Shown here one piece after another: positions 49,825 through 62,137 of a stretch of 64,000 bases of DNA. Where the stretch lies: the NCBI RefSeq assembly GCF_001528665.1, contig NZ_BBYJ01000008.1, positions 1 through 64,000 of the forward strand. Reading direction: 5' to 3'. A model generated the notes under the pieces. The model saw only the letters and a list, made by a program, of their open reading frames with translations. It had not been told where the DNA came from and ran no database searches. The DNA comes from Microtetraspora malaysiensis. Lineage in GTDB: Bacteria > Actinomycetota > Actinomycetes > Streptosporangiales > Streptosporangiaceae. The translations under genes and the position numbers were made by a program. Each line of letters begins with the position of its first letter. Position 1 is the first letter of the stretch.

Positions 49825-50895
49825 ATGACCTCCGTCTCGACCCTCGTGCTCTCCACCCCGGCCGACATCCTCGCGGCCGTGCCGTACCTGCTGGGTTTCC
49901 ACCCCCGTGACAGCCTCGTCGTCGCGGTGTTCGCGGGCGGCGCCCTGCGGGTGACCACCCGGTGGGACCTGCCGATCGATTCGGGCGCGCTCGACCCGCT
50001 GGCCGGACTGCTGCGGCGCGAGCCGATCACCACCGCCGTCCTCGCCGGGTACGGCCCGGCCGCCCTGGTGACCCCCGCGATCGACGCCGCGTCCCGGCTG
50101 CTCTGCCACGCGGGCGTCGAGGTCGTGGATGCGCTGCGCGCCGACGCCGGGCGCTACTGGTCCTACGTCTGCGCCCAGGTCGGCTGCTGCCCGCCCGAGG
50201 GCACGCCGTACGATCCGGTGTCCGGCAGGGTCGCCGCCGAGGCCGTCCTGCACGGCCTGGTCGCGCTGCCCGACCGGCGCAGTCTGGCCCAATCCGTCGA
50301 GCCGTACGGCGGGCTCGCCCGGGTGGCGATGGGGCAGGCCACCCGCCGGGTTGTCGCCGAGACGCGGACGCTGCTGACGGCGGCCGAGCGGCCCGACGAG
50401 GCCGCGGCCGCCTTCGTGGCCGGAGGGCGCGCACGTGTCCGGTCGGCGGTCGCCCGCTACGACTCCGGCGAGCGCCTGGGCGATGAGGAGGCGGCGCGGC
50501 TCGGACTCGACCTGGCGGTCCTCCGGGTACGCGACGAGGCGTGGGCGCTGATCGACCACCGGGAGGCCCATGTCGCACTGTGGCGGGACCTCACCCGGCG
50601 CCTGGAGCCGCGATTCGTGGCCCCGGCGGCCTCCCTGCTGGCCGCCGCGGCATGGCACGGCGGGGACTGCGCGCTCGCCGGTCTCGCGTTGGAGCGCGCG
50701 CTGGCCGTCGATCCCGCGTACTCGATGGCGAACTTGCTCTGCCAGGCGCTGCGCCACCTGATCTCCCCCGACGCTATGCGCGACCGCATGCCGACGCCGG
50801 AGGAACTGGACGCCCAGCTGGGCCCGCCGCGGATGAGCTGGCTGGTGCCGCTGCTCGCGCTGTTCGTCGAGGAGCCCTCGGTGCCGGCCGGATGA
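49825..50895 (+). CDS. DUF4192 family protein
   Basis: A 356-residue soluble protein of the actinobacterial DUF4192 family, function unknown. The opening LVLSTPADILAAVPYLLGFHP with RDSLVVAVF next to it is diagnostic. A C-terminal tetratricopeptide-like helical region (LAAAAWHGGDCALAGLALERAL) is typical. ATG 49825 gives the normal family start; the frame open from 49609 overlaps the EI24 gene and is a shadow. Confidence 0.92.
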   Translation: MTSVSTLVLSTPADILAAVPYLLGFHPRDSLVVAVFAGGALRVTTRWDLPIDSGALDPLAGLLRREPITTAVLAGYGPAALVTPAIDAASRLLCHAGVEVVDALRADAGRYWSYVCAQVGCCPPEGTPYDPVSGRVAAEAVLHGLVALPDRRSLAQSVEPYGGLARVAMGQATRRVVAETRTLLTAAERPDEAAAAFVAGGRARVRSAVARYDSGERLGDEEAARLGLDLAVLRVRDEAWALIDHREAHVALWRDLTRRLEPRFVAPAASLLAAAAWHGGDCALAGLALERALAVDPAYSMANLLCQALRHLISPDAMRDRMPTPEELDAQLGPPRMSWLVPLLALFVEEPSVPAG

Positions 50896-51239
50896 GCCCA
50901 CGGGGAGGGAGCCCCGGACACCGCAGCCGAGCAGGGGAGCCGTCCCGTGGCGAGCAGACCTTCCGGCCGTTTGGGAAGAGAAATCGCGGTGGGGTGACGT
51001 CTCAGGCGGATGACGCGTCCCTGCGCGCCACGAATCAGCGTGTTCGGTGCCCGTGCGGCACAAGGCGAATTCTTAGCCGCATATAGGGCCCCTGTGCGGG
51101 GCAGGGCGAGTTCTCGGGCGCACGAAGGGCCGCTGAGCGTGAACTGAGCGAGCCCTTGGGTGTCACGAAGTCGTCTGCGCGCCGGAGCCTTCGCGCGTAG
51201 CGAGGGCGAGCCTCGTGCTGAACGGTCGCCCTCCACACG
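50896..51239. other. Intergenic region (344 bp) with imperfect direct repeats
   Basis: No gene is recognisable. It contains a 41-bp imperfect direct repeat (51051-51132) and scattered related fragments such as GGCGARTTCT and AAGGGCC. No promoter or terminator stands out. Confidence 0.55.
51051..51132 (+). repeat. Two imperfect 41-42-bp direct repeats
   Basis: Unit 1 is 51051-51091 and unit 2 is 51091-51132. Both contain GTGCGG, GGCGARTTCT and end in AGGGCC; about two thirds of positions match with one indel. Confidence 0.5.
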
Positions 51240-51593
51240 TCACTGCTCGGACTGCCGTCGCTCCTGCTCGCGGCGGCGCTCGTTGTAGGCGCGCATCCGG
51301 GCGGGATAGCCCGTGAGCTGCACGTCGTACACCGGAATCGCCAGGTCTCGGGCGACCTTACCGATGACGGCCGGCGACCCGACCCGGCGGCGGGTCCACT
51401 CGCCGTCGTGTGCCACGGCGACGGCGGTGGTGTCGGTGGCGAACGTCTCCGGCTCCACATAGAACTCGACGCCGCGCCGTGACCGGGCGAACGCGATCAG
51501 GGCCTCGATATCCTCATCGGTGGCCTCCCGGTCGAATTTGGCGACCCGGGGGCCGCGTAGTCGCCTGATTCCGTAACGATCTCGCCATCTCAT
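51240..51593 (-). CDS. Conserved hypothetical protein
   Basis: A 117-residue basic, probably soluble protein. The segments EDIEALIAFARSRRGVEFYV and TDTTAVAVAHDGEWTRRRVG look like a conserved actinobacterial family of unknown function often found near oxidoreductase or nuclease genes. ATG 51593 lies just after TATATA-AGGGGT on the minus strand, so either a leaderless start (TATATA as -10, 6 nt gap) or a very close AAGGGG ribosome site is possible. The tail is Arg/Glu-rich. Confidence 0.65.
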   Translation of the reverse strand: MRWRDRYGIRRLRGPRVAKFDREATDEDIEALIAFARSRRGVEFYVEPETFATDTTAVAVAHDGEWTRRRVGSPAVIGKVARDLAIPVYDVQLTGYPARMRAYNERRREQERRQSEQ

Positions 51594-51985
51594 ACCCCTT
51601 ATATACAGTTCCTGACCGTCATTTCGCGGGGCTGCCGGTATGTCGTCAGTGCTTTGGTTTCATGTCGAGACTGCAACCCGAGACGGGTCCGCGCGGCCGT
51701 CGTAATCCGGGCGATTCTCCTGTCCCTCGCATTGGTCCGGGGCCGAAGGCGGAGTACCGCGCGCGTTTGCGGCGGAGCTGCGGTGCGCGCGACGGATAGG
51801 GGGTTCTCGGGGGAGACGTCGGGGAGATCCCTGATGACCGGGTCGGCGGAAGCACCCAGGATAGAGGGGGGAGATGCTCTGCCGCCGGCGCGGCGAGGCA
51901 CACTCGAAGGAAAGGCAGGCAGGTCGTGCCCGTTCCGGCGCCGCCAGGCGTCAGATGCGCGCGACATCGACGAAGGTAGGCATCG
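51594..51985. other. Intergenic region (392 bp)
   Basis: Separates the divergent hypothetical gene and the DUF1707 gene. I see no RNA gene. A strong GGGGGGAG ribosome-like site precedes ATG 51874, which opens a 63-codon frame overlapping the DUF1707 start out of phase; there is no sign that it is conserved. Confidence 0.5.
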
Positions 51986-52615
51986 ATGGCGATGGCAGCG
52001 ACACCGTCCTGGTCCGGGCGCACGCCCGTCCATCCCGACCTGAGGGTCACGAACAACGACCGTGACCAGGTGGTCGAGCACGTCAAGGCGGCCTACGCGG
52101 AGGGCCGGCTGGACAAGCTCGAGATGGACGAGCGGTTGCACCAGGCGATGACCGCGCGCACACACGCCGACCTCATCCCGATCATGGACGACCTGTACGG
52201 CCCGCGCGCCGCCGCGTACGTCCCTCCCGCCCCGCCGCCGGGCCACCACATGCGGGGCGCCGGATACCGGCAGCGGGTGGGATACCCGGCAGCCGGGGCC
52301 GTCGACGGCGGTGACCGAGTGGGCGGAGCGGCGGCGCACCTGCTGACGCTGGGCGGCCTGTTCGTGATCGGGCCGCTGATCATGCTGCTGACCGCCGGCC
52401 GGACGTCGTCCTTCATCAGGAGGCACGCCGTCGAGTCGCTGAACTTCCACCTCACGGTGCTGGGGGCGACGATGCTGCTGCCCTTCACCGTGATCGGGGT
52501 CGTGCTCATCCCGTTCCTGTGGATCCTGGGCTTCGTGCTCGCTGTCGTCGGCGGGGTCTCCGCCATCACCGGAGGCGACTTCCGCTACCCCCTCACCGTT
52601 CGCTTGGTGAAGTAG
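51986..52615 (+). CDS. DUF1707-DUF4870 membrane protein
   Basis: A 209-residue protein. The N-terminal DUF1707 domain (about residues 18-72, LRVTNNDRDQVVEHVKAAYA with EGRLDKLEMDERL) is a short soluble helical module common in actinobacteria. A Pro-rich linker leads to a DUF4870-like domain with three membrane helices (about 112-200). DUF1707 is often fused to regulators or membrane proteins; its role is unknown. ATG 51986 follows GAAGG at 51972-51976. Confidence 0.88.
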   Translation: MAMAATPSWSGRTPVHPDLRVTNNDRDQVVEHVKAAYAEGRLDKLEMDERLHQAMTARTHADLIPIMDDLYGPRAAAYVPPAPPPGHHMRGAGYRQRVGYPAAGAVDGGDRVGGAAAHLLTLGGLFVIGPLIMLLTAGRTSSFIRRHAVESLNFHLTVLGATMLLPFTVIGVVLIPFLWILGFVLAVVGGVSAITGGDFRYPLTVRLVK

Positions 52616-52634
52616 GCCGACGGCCCGCCGCCGA

Positions 52635-53576
52635 TCACACGGCGGCTGTCATTCCCTCCCGGCGCAGCAGCGCCGTGGCGATCACGATCTGAGCGGGTTC
52701 GAGCGCGGTCTTGCCGTCTTCTATGTCCCACAGGGCGTTCTGCAGCACCCGGCCGAGGCTCCAGCCGGTCGCTCGCCTCCGGTCCAGGCCGAGGACCTCG
52801 GTCATGAGGTCGAAGCGGCGGAGCACGGCGCGAGGCGCGTCACCGGTGGCCTCCACCTCGTCCCACCGGTTGCGCAGTGCCGGGAGCAAATCGAACCCCG
52901 GGTCACCCGCGAGCGGTTCGGGGTCGATGGCCAGCCAGGGCTCCCGTTCTCCGGCCAGGATGTTGTCGTAGTGCAGGTCCCAGTGCAGCAGGCGGTCGCC
53001 GGGCTCGCCGAGCAGTTCGGCGACGGCGGACGCGCAGGAGCGCACGAGCCGCTGTTCGCCGGGAGCGCGCAGCGCCGGCACGGCCCGGGGGACCTGGTCG
53101 AGCATGGCGGAGGCGACGTCGGACAGTCGCCGCAGGCCCTCGGGGGCCGGTACCGAGGTCAGACGGGCCATCAGTTCGGCCAGGATCCGCACGGCCGCAA
53201 AGTCGTCGGGCACGGAGGACAGGGGCCGGGTCGCGTCCAGCCGTTCCAGCAACTGCGTGGCGCTTTCCTCGTCATGGTCGAGCAGACGCACGACGCCGTC
53301 GCCGCCCCACGCCCGCAGGCCGAGGGCGGTGCCGACGGTCTCCTCCCGGAGCTGCTGCAGCTTGAGCACGGCGGGTGCCCCGTCGGCCTGGAGCACGGGT
53401 AGGACCAGCGAGGCCATGCCGTACGCGGGCTGGCCGTCGGGCCGCAGTCCCCACCGGTCGAGGAACTCGCCGCCCACGCGGGGCAGCTCGGCGAGCCAGG
53501 CACGCGCCTCCTCGCCGTGCGCGCTATAAGACGCGGTGAAGGCGTCAGGAACGTCGATGTACGGTGCCGCGCTCAC
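52635..53576 (-). CDS. Aminoglycoside/hydroxyurea phosphotransferase-like kinase
   Basis: A 313-residue kinase of the aminoglycoside 6-phosphotransferase/hydroxyurea kinase family. Key motifs are intact: LLHWDLHYDNIL (catalytic Asp) and AIDPEPLAGDPGFDLLP (metal-binding Asp). The family inactivates streptomycin or hydroxyurea in producers and other bacteria, but many members have unknown substrates. GTG 53576 has AGGAGAGG upstream. It sits 65 bp downstream of the DNA ligase gene on the same strand. Confidence 0.88.
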   Translation of the reverse strand: MSAAPYIDVPDAFTASYSAHGEEARAWLAELPRVGGEFLDRWGLRPDGQPAYGMASLVLPVLQADGAPAVLKLQQLREETVGTALGLRAWGGDGVVRLLDHDEESATQLLERLDATRPLSSVPDDFAAVRILAELMARLTSVPAPEGLRRLSDVASAMLDQVPRAVPALRAPGEQRLVRSCASAVAELLGEPGDRLLHWDLHYDNILAGEREPWLAIDPEPLAGDPGFDLLPALRNRWDEVEATGDAPRAVLRRFDLMTEVLGLDRRRATGWSLGRVLQNALWDIEDGKTALEPAQIVIATALLRREGMTAAV

Positions 53577-53641
53577 GGGCACCTCTCCTTCCTGGGCCCC
53601 AGGTCGGGATTCACCGGGGGAGCGGTGGGGACAGATCCCCG

Positions 53642-55168
<1,527 letters not shown>

Positions 55169-55220
55169 ACCGTCATCCTGCCTCACCGAGCCGGCTCTTG
55201 CCCATCCGGGGGACCGGCGG

Positions 55221-56720
55221 TCAGCTGTAGTGGCGCAGCCCAGGCCACAGTGCCGCCCATGACGTCGCCGGGTCACGGCACACGGTGATGGGCACGCCCT
55301 GCTCCTCTCCGGCCATGCCGCCGACGGACGCGACCTGATCGCAGCGGGCGAACCGCCCGGTCAGGAAGGACGATGGGGCGCCCACCACGACCGCGACGCG
55401 GGCCGTCTCGGGCGGCGGGCCCCACCAGTAGAGCTCGTTGTGCGGGCTGTGCACCGGGGGCAGGGCGTACTCTCCGGCCCACCGGTCGAGCGCTCCGGCC
55501 TCCCCGTAGTTGGCCGCGAGCAGGATGGCACGCGCGCGGTCATCCGCCGGAAGCGCGCGTACGACCGCGGCCACTTGAGCGGCGAAGCCCGGCCAGCCGA
55601 CCGAGTCGCGGGCGACCTCGTTCGCCAGCGCGACCGGGGTGCCGCGCAGCGACTCCGCCGGGATGACGGGCAGGGCGAAGACGACGTTGGAGACCGCGCC
55701 CAGGGCGACCGCGGCCGTGACGAGGACCCGCCGCCGGGGCCGTCCGGCGGCCCATTCCAGCGTGGGCGCGCATCCGGCGGCGAAGAGCAGGAACAGCAGC
55801 CCCACCACGTAGTCCGGACGCCCTCCCGTGTAGAGCACGACCGCGCAGCACAGCGGGTACGCGATCGCGAGCGATCGGACGGCGCGGTCGCGCCAGAGCC
55901 GGATCCATCCGGCGACCATGACGGGGACGAGCGGCGGCCAGCTCACCAGGACGAGCTGCATCGGGACGAACGTGATCCGGTTGTCGCCTCCCTTGCCGAT
56001 CTCCAGGGCGGCCGCCATCTGCGCCTGCGGCCAGTCGTGGGTGATCTGGTAGACCACGTTCGGTGCGGCGATCGCCAGCGCGAGCAGCGCGCCGAGCCAC
56101 AGTCGCGGGTCGCGCAGCACCCTCCGGGGACCGGCGAGCAGGATCCCGGCGCCGACCCCGGCGAGCAGCAGCACGATGAGCTGCCGGTTGTAGGCGGCCA
56201 CGCCCGCCGTCGCTCCGACGGCGAGCCACCAGCGGCCGTCGCCGCGCCGCAGCGCGCGCAGGATGAACAGGATCGCGGCCGTCCACAGCGGCAGGTCGAG
56301 TGTGAGGGTGAGCAGTGTGTGCCCGGCGACCAGCGGGAACAGGCCGGTCGCGATCCCGGCCGCGGCCATGATCTGCGCGGCGCGGCCGCCGCCCAGCTCG
56401 CGGGCCACGCAGGCCACGAGGACGACGAGGACACCCGCCAGCAGCGCGGGGACGACGCGAAGCGCGGTGACGGTGTCGCCGAAGAGCGCGGTGGAGATCC
56501 GGGCCACCAGCGGGGTGAGCGGCGGGGTGTCGAAGTAGCCCAGCCGGGGACGCTGCCCGAGCAGGCGGAAGTAGAGCTCGTCGCGGTGGTAGCCGTACCA
56601 GGGGCTGACCGCGAGCAGGACGGCGGTGGCGGCGAGTGCGATGGCGCCCACCGGCCGGAGCGCGAAGCGAGGAACGGGGGGTTCCCGGTCGGTCCGAGTG
56701 ATCTGGGGGGTTGTGGCCAC
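55221..56720 (-). CDS. GT39/PMT-like membrane glycosyltransferase
   Basis: A 499-residue polytopic protein of the ArnT/PMT (glycosyltransferase 39) fold with 11 or 12 membrane helices. SPWYGYHRDELYFRLLGQRPR in the first external loop contains the Asp-Glu pair of the catalytic site, and LGYFDTPPLTPL follows. It would transfer a sugar from a polyprenyl phosphate to a cell-surface acceptor; donor and acceptor unknown. GTG 56720. The upstream region holds a GATCCC microsatellite. Confidence 0.88.
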   Translation of the reverse strand: MATTPQITRTDREPPVPRFALRPVGAIALAATAVLLAVSPWYGYHRDELYFRLLGQRPRLGYFDTPPLTPLVARISTALFGDTVTALRVVPALLAGVLVVLVACVARELGGGRAAQIMAAAGIATGLFPLVAGHTLLTLTLDLPLWTAAILFILRALRRGDGRWWLAVGATAGVAAYNRQLIVLLLAGVGAGILLAGPRRVLRDPRLWLGALLALAIAAPNVVYQITHDWPQAQMAAALEIGKGGDNRITFVPMQLVLVSWPPLVPVMVAGWIRLWRDRAVRSLAIAYPLCCAVVLYTGGRPDYVVGLLFLLFAAGCAPTLEWAAGRPRRRVLVTAAVALGAVSNVVFALPVIPAESLRGTPVALANEVARDSVGWPGFAAQVAAVVRALPADDRARAILLAANYGEAGALDRWAGEYALPPVHSPHNELYWWGPPPETARVAVVVGAPSSFLTGRFARCDQVASVGGMAGEEQGVPITVCRDPATSWAALWPGLRHYS

Positions 56721-56770
56721 GCGGTCATCATCGACGGGAACGCCGCGCCGTGGAACCCCGATCGGCCGGC

Positions 56771-56800
56771 CGATCCCGATCCCGATCCTGATCCCGATCC
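56771..56800 (+). repeat. Hexanucleotide microsatellite (CGATCC) x5
   Basis: Five CGATCC units (one TGATCC) lie between the GT39-like gene and the FKBP gene, about 50 bp upstream of the former. Confidence 0.75.
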
Positions 56801-56814
56801 GGAACGCCGGGCGC

Positions 56815-56846
56815 GGGCCTTCACGACGCGGCGCGCGTGAAGGCCC
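56815..56846. terminator. Hairpin after the FKBP gene
   Basis: GGGCCTTCACG (56815-56825) pairs with CGTGAAGGCCC (56836-56846) around a 10-nt loop. It lies 13 bp beyond the FKBP stop on the minus strand. No U-tail. Confidence 0.7.
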
Positions 56847-56858
56847 CCGCCCGATCGA

Positions 56859-57233
56859 TCAGCTCACGCCGAGCAGGTCGACCACGAAGATCAGCGTCTC
56901 GCCCGGCCTGATGGCGTTGCCCGCGCCGCGGTTGCCGTACCCGAGGTGCGGCGGGATGGTGAGCCGGCGTCGCCCGCCGACCTTCATCCCGGCGACGCCC
57001 TGATCCCAGCCGGCGATGACCCGGCCGCCGCCCAGCGGGAACTGGAACGGCGTGCCGCGGTTCCACGACGCGTCGAACTCCTCGCCGGTCGAGAACGCGA
57101 CGCCGACGTAGTGCACGCTCACAGTGTGTCCGGGCTTGGCCTCCGGGCCGTCACCCTCTACGAGATCGACGATCTCCAGGTCCGTGGGCGCGGCGCCCTC
57201 GGGGAAGTCGATCTCGGGCTTTTCCAGTGCCAC
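56859..57233 (-). CDS. FKBP-type peptidyl-prolyl cis-trans isomerase
   Basis: A 124-residue cytosolic single-domain FKBP. Fold and active-site elements are present: VSVHYVGVAFSTGEEFDASW, PFQFPLGGGRVIAGWDQGV, and YGNRGAGNAIRPGETLIF with the aromatic pocket residues Tyr, Phe, Trp and Tyr. It accelerates proline isomerisation in folding. GTG 57233 gives the standard start of short actinobacterial FKBPs. Confidence 0.96.
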   Translation of the reverse strand: MALEKPEIDFPEGAAPTDLEIVDLVEGDGPEAKPGHTVSVHYVGVAFSTGEEFDASWNRGTPFQFPLGGGRVIAGWDQGVAGMKVGGRRRLTIPPHLGYGNRGAGNAIRPGETLIFVVDLLGVS

Positions 57234-57373
57234 CTGGCTCTCCTTGTCGCGGTCGCGTCACTCGGGGCCGGGGCCCGATGCCCTGGCCAACCGGATGACT
57301 CTACCGGGCGCCGCCCCGCGGTCCGGGCCGCATGGAAAGATCGGCCCGGACCGGGGCGGGCGGCGTCCGGTTG

Positions 57374-58915
<1,542 letters not shown>

Positions 58916-58930
58916 TTATTGGGAGGAAAT

Positions 58931-59404
58931 GTGATCATCGTGGACCGGCCGGAGGTGCTCGTCGTCGGCCATGCTGTGCGGACGACCAACGCGGCGGAAG
59001 CCGATCCCGCTCGCGCCCAGCTGCCGGCGCTGTGGGCCCGCGCGGGCGCGCCCGGAGCATTCGCGCACGTGCCCGGGCGCGTGGACGAGAACGTGTACGC
59101 CGTGCTGACGGACTACGAGAGCGACCACAACGGGGCCTACACCCAGGTCGTCGGCGTCGCCGTGCACACCGCGGCGCGGCTGCCCGAGGGCATGGTCGCC
59201 GTACGGGTGCCGGGTGTGCCGGCGATGCGGCTGGAGGCGCGCGGCCCGATGCCGGACGCGCTCCTGGACGTCTGGGAGCAGGTGCGGACGCACACGGACT
59301 CCGGCGGCACGCCGCCCCGCGCGTTCACGACGGACCTGGAGATCCACCACCCGGCGGGCGTGGACCTCTTCATCGCCGTGCTGCCGTCCTTCGGGGAGTC
59401 CTGA
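58931..59404 (+). CDS. GyrI-like/AraC-type effector-binding domain protein
   Basis: A 157-residue stand-alone effector-binding protein of the GyrI/SHS2 superfamily. The opening VIIVDRPEVLVVGHAVRTTN and the later DYESDHNGAYTQVVGVAV are typical. Relatives bind small hydrophobic cations or inhibit gyrase, but the ligand here is unknown. GTG 58931 follows GGGAGGA at 58921-58927. The gene is divergent from guaB1. Confidence 0.82.
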   Translation: MIIVDRPEVLVVGHAVRTTNAAEADPARAQLPALWARAGAPGAFAHVPGRVDENVYAVLTDYESDHNGAYTQVVGVAVHTAARLPEGMVAVRVPGVPAMRLEARGPMPDALLDVWEQVRTHTDSGGTPPRAFTTDLEIHHPAGVDLFIAVLPSFGES

Positions 59405-59421
59405 CTTCTCGGCGGTCCCGC

Positions 59422-60540
59422 TCAGGCCAGCGTGCCCGCCTCGCGCAGCGCGGTCGCGGTGGCGTCGTCCAGCCCCCACGAGCCGAGGTCGAGCAGACGG
59501 GTCGCGGGGGCGAGGTCGCTCCGCCCGGCCCCCAGCAGCCGGGGCGCGGGCGCGGGCTGGGTGACCCCGTCCACCTCCACGAAGGTGCCCCGCGCCTCGT
59601 TGTGCGGGTGGCGCACGGCCTCGGCCATGGAGAGCACCGGGGACACGCAGGCGTCCGACCCCTCGAAGACGGCCTCCCACTCGGCCCGGGTGCGGCCGCG
59701 GAACGCCGCGGCGAGCCGCTCGCGGATCACCGGCCAGTTGGCCCGGTCGTCGCGGTCGGGCAGGTCGGAAAGGCCCATCTTCGCCAGCATCTCGGCCCAG
59801 AACTGCGGTTCCAGCGCGCCCACGGCCAGGTAGCCGCCGTCCGCCGTCTCGTACGTGTCGTACATCGGGGCGCCGGTGTCCAGCAGGTTCGTGCCGCGCG
59901 GACCCCACAGGCCGGACTGCACGGCCTGGTAGAACATCGCGACCATCGTCGCCGCGCCGTCCACCATCGCGGCGTCGATCACCCGGCCGCGCCCGGTGCG
60001 CTCCCGCTCGAAGAGGGCGAGCAGGACGCCGTACGCGAGCATGAGCCCGCCGCCCGCGAAGTCGCCGACGATGTTGAGGGGCGGCGTGGGCCGCTCGCCC
60101 TCCCGGCCGAGCAACGACAGGACGCCCGAGACGGCGATGTAGTCGATGTCGTGCCCCGCCCTCGGCGCCAGCGGGCCGTCCTGGCCCCATCCGGTCATCC
60201 GGCCGTACACCAGACGCTCGTTCACGGCGTGCAGGTCGGCCGGGCCGATGCCGAGCCGCTCGGCCACGCCCGGCCGGAACACCTCGATCACCACGTCGGC
60301 GCCGGCGGCGAGCGTCTTGAACGCCTCCACGCCCGCGGGGGACTTCAGGTCGAGCCCGATCGTGCGCTTGCCCCGGTCCATCACGTCCCGGCGCGGCGCG
60401 TCGGTGACCGCGGCCACCCGGTCGACGCGCAACACCTCCGCGCCGTGGTCGGCCAGCATCATCCCGGCGAACGGCCCCGGCGCGAGACCGGCGAGCTCCA
60501 GCACGCGTACTCCGGCCAGCGGGCCCTTCCCGTCGCTCAT
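59422..60540 (-). CDS. Alpha-methylacyl-CoA racemase-like CoA transferase (CaiB/BaiF)
   Basis: A 372-residue class III CoA-transferase-fold enzyme. The segments AGHDIDYIAVSGVLS and NIVGDFAGGGLMLAYG closely match alpha-methylacyl-CoA racemase, with the catalytic His and Asp, rather than a transferase. It would invert 2-methyl-branched acyl-CoAs for beta-oxidation, which fits an organism making methyl-branched fatty acids. ATG 60540 has GGAGG with good spacing; the in-frame upstream start at 60576 is less likely. It is divergent from bfaA. Confidence 0.9.
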   Translation of the reverse strand: MSDGKGPLAGVRVLELAGLAPGPFAGMMLADHGAEVLRVDRVAAVTDAPRRDVMDRGKRTIGLDLKSPAGVEAFKTLAAGADVVIEVFRPGVAERLGIGPADLHAVNERLVYGRMTGWGQDGPLAPRAGHDIDYIAVSGVLSLLGREGERPTPPLNIVGDFAGGGLMLAYGVLLALFERERTGRGRVIDAAMVDGAATMVAMFYQAVQSGLWGPRGTNLLDTGAPMYDTYETADGGYLAVGALEPQFWAEMLAKMGLSDLPDRDDRANWPVIRERLAAAFRGRTRAEWEAVFEGSDACVSPVLSMAEAVRHPHNEARGTFVEVDGVTQPAPAPRLLGAGRSDLAPATRLLDLGSWGLDDATATALREAGTLA

Positions 60541-60682
60541 GGGACCTCCTCGACGTCGCGTCCGTACGGCAGGCACGAGTAGAACAAGGTTCGGTGCGTA
60601 GGCGCAAGTGACAGCGGGTACGGGAGAATGGCCGCCCCCCTGAGGATCACTGATTTCAGAGCCCTGATAGTTTTCTCGGGCT

Positions 60683-60729
60683 TAACGTGTCCAGTCTGGT
60701 CTGGGATGGTTTCCAGGGATAACGTGCCC
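60683..60729 (+). promoter_or_regulatory. Paired TAACGTG direct repeats before bfaA
   Basis: TAACGTGTCC at 60683-60692 and TAACGTGCCC at 60720-60729, 37 bp apart, in the region between the divergent racemase and bfaA genes. TACATT at 60743-60748 is a -10 candidate, with the second repeat at the -35 position (17 bp spacer). Confidence 0.45.
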
Positions 60730-60763
60730 TAGAGACGATCTCTACATTCCTGGGGGTGGTTTC

Positions 60764-62134
60764 ATGCCAGAGCGCACGGCCAGTATGACCGCCCACGACA
60801 AGGCGGTCGAGCAGATCAGGGAGTCGTACGCCGCGATTCCCGAAGGCTCCGCGCCCCGGCTGGCGAAGGCCACCACGAACCTCTTCCGCTTCCGGGAGCC
60901 GGTCAAGACGGCCAGGCTCTCCGCGCGTGACCTGGACCAGGTCATCGAGGTGGATCCGGAGCGCCGGACGGCCGAGGTCCAGGGCATGACGACGTACGAG
61001 AACCTCGTCGACGCCACCCTGCCGTATGGCCTGATGCCGTATGTCGTGCCGCAGTTGAAGACGATCACGCTGGGCGGCGCGGTGACCGGCCTCGGCATCG
61101 AGTCCAGCAGCTTCAGAGACGGCCTGCCGCACGAGTCGGTCGAGGAGCTGGAGATCCTCACCGGCGACGGCCGGGTCGTCGTCGCCCGGGAAGAGGGCGA
61201 GTACGCCGACCTGTTCCGGGCCTTCCCGAACTCCTACGGCACGCTCGGATACGCCCTGCGGATCCGGATCAAGCTGGCCCCGGTGAAGCCGTTCGTCCGG
61301 CTGACCCACCTGCGGTTCACCGACGCGGCCAAGTGCATGCTCGCCATGCAGGAGATCTGCCAGAGCGGCGAGCACGACGGCGAGCGGGCCGACTTCGTCG
61401 ACGGCACCTACTTCAGCCCCGACGAGCTCTACCTCACGATCGGCACGTTCGCCGACACGGCGCCGTACGTGTCCGACTACACCGGGATGCGCATCTACTA
61501 CCAGTCGCTGCGCACGCGCACCCGCGATTGGCTGACCGTCCGCGACTACCTGTGGCGCTGGGACACCGACTGGTTCTGGTGCTCGCGCGCGTTCGGCGTG
61601 CAGCAGCCGCTGGTCCGCTCGCTCCTGCCGCGCCGCTGGCTCCGCTCCGACGTCTACCGCCGCCTCGTCGGCCTCGACCAGAGGTACGGCGTGACCGCGC
61701 GGCTGGACCGCTGGCGCGACCGGCCGGTGCAGGAGTCGGTCATCCAGGACGTCGAGGTGCCGGTGGAGCGGGCCGCCGAGTTCCTGGAGTTCTTCCAGGA
61801 GCAGGTCGGCATGACGCCGGTCTGGATGTGCCCGCTGAAGGCGACGGGGCAGTGGTCGCTCTACCCGCTGGAGCCCGGCCGGCTCTATGTGAACTTCGGC
61901 TTCTGGGGAATGGTGCCGCTGCCCAGAGGCGCGCACGACGGCCATCACAACCGTTTGATCGAGAACGCCGTGCACGATCTGGAGGGACACAAGTCCCTCT
62001 ACTCCTCCTCCTTCTATGAGCGGGAGGAATTCTGGCGGCTGTACAACGGGGACGCCTACTGGCCGGTCAAGGACGCCTACGACCCCGGCGGGCGCTTGCT
62101 CGACCTGTATGAGAAGTGTGTACGGGGAAGGTGA
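60764..62134 (+). CDS. bfaA: FAD-binding oxidoreductase of 10-methyl fatty acid synthesis (BfaA)
   Basis: A 456-residue flavoprotein with an FAD_binding_4 domain (QLKTITLGGAVTGLGIESSS near residue 107), related to sterol C24 reductases. In mycobacteria and related actinomycetes the enzyme of this type reduces the 10-methylene group made by BfaB to a 10-methyl branch, giving tuberculostearic acid. Gene order bfaA-bfaB with 3 bp between the stop and the next ATG supports the assignment. ATG 60764 follows a GGGGGTGG ribosome site. Confidence 0.9.
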   Translation: MPERTASMTAHDKAVEQIRESYAAIPEGSAPRLAKATTNLFRFREPVKTARLSARDLDQVIEVDPERRTAEVQGMTTYENLVDATLPYGLMPYVVPQLKTITLGGAVTGLGIESSSFRDGLPHESVEELEILTGDGRVVVAREEGEYADLFRAFPNSYGTLGYALRIRIKLAPVKPFVRLTHLRFTDAAKCMLAMQEICQSGEHDGERADFVDGTYFSPDELYLTIGTFADTAPYVSDYTGMRIYYQSLRTRTRDWLTVRDYLWRWDTDWFWCSRAFGVQQPLVRSLLPRRWLRSDVYRRLVGLDQRYGVTARLDRWRDRPVQESVIQDVEVPVERAAEFLEFFQEQVGMTPVWMCPLKATGQWSLYPLEPGRLYVNFGFWGMVPLPRGAHDGHHNRLIENAVHDLEGHKSLYSSSFYEREEFWRLYNGDAYWPVKDAYDPGGRLLDLYEKCVRGR

Positions 62135-62137
62135 TCA

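Noticed and set aside
51874-52065. 63-codon frame with a strong GGGGGGAG ribosome-like site
   Set aside because: Arg-rich shadow composition, overlaps the DUF1707 gene out of phase; no support beyond the purine run.
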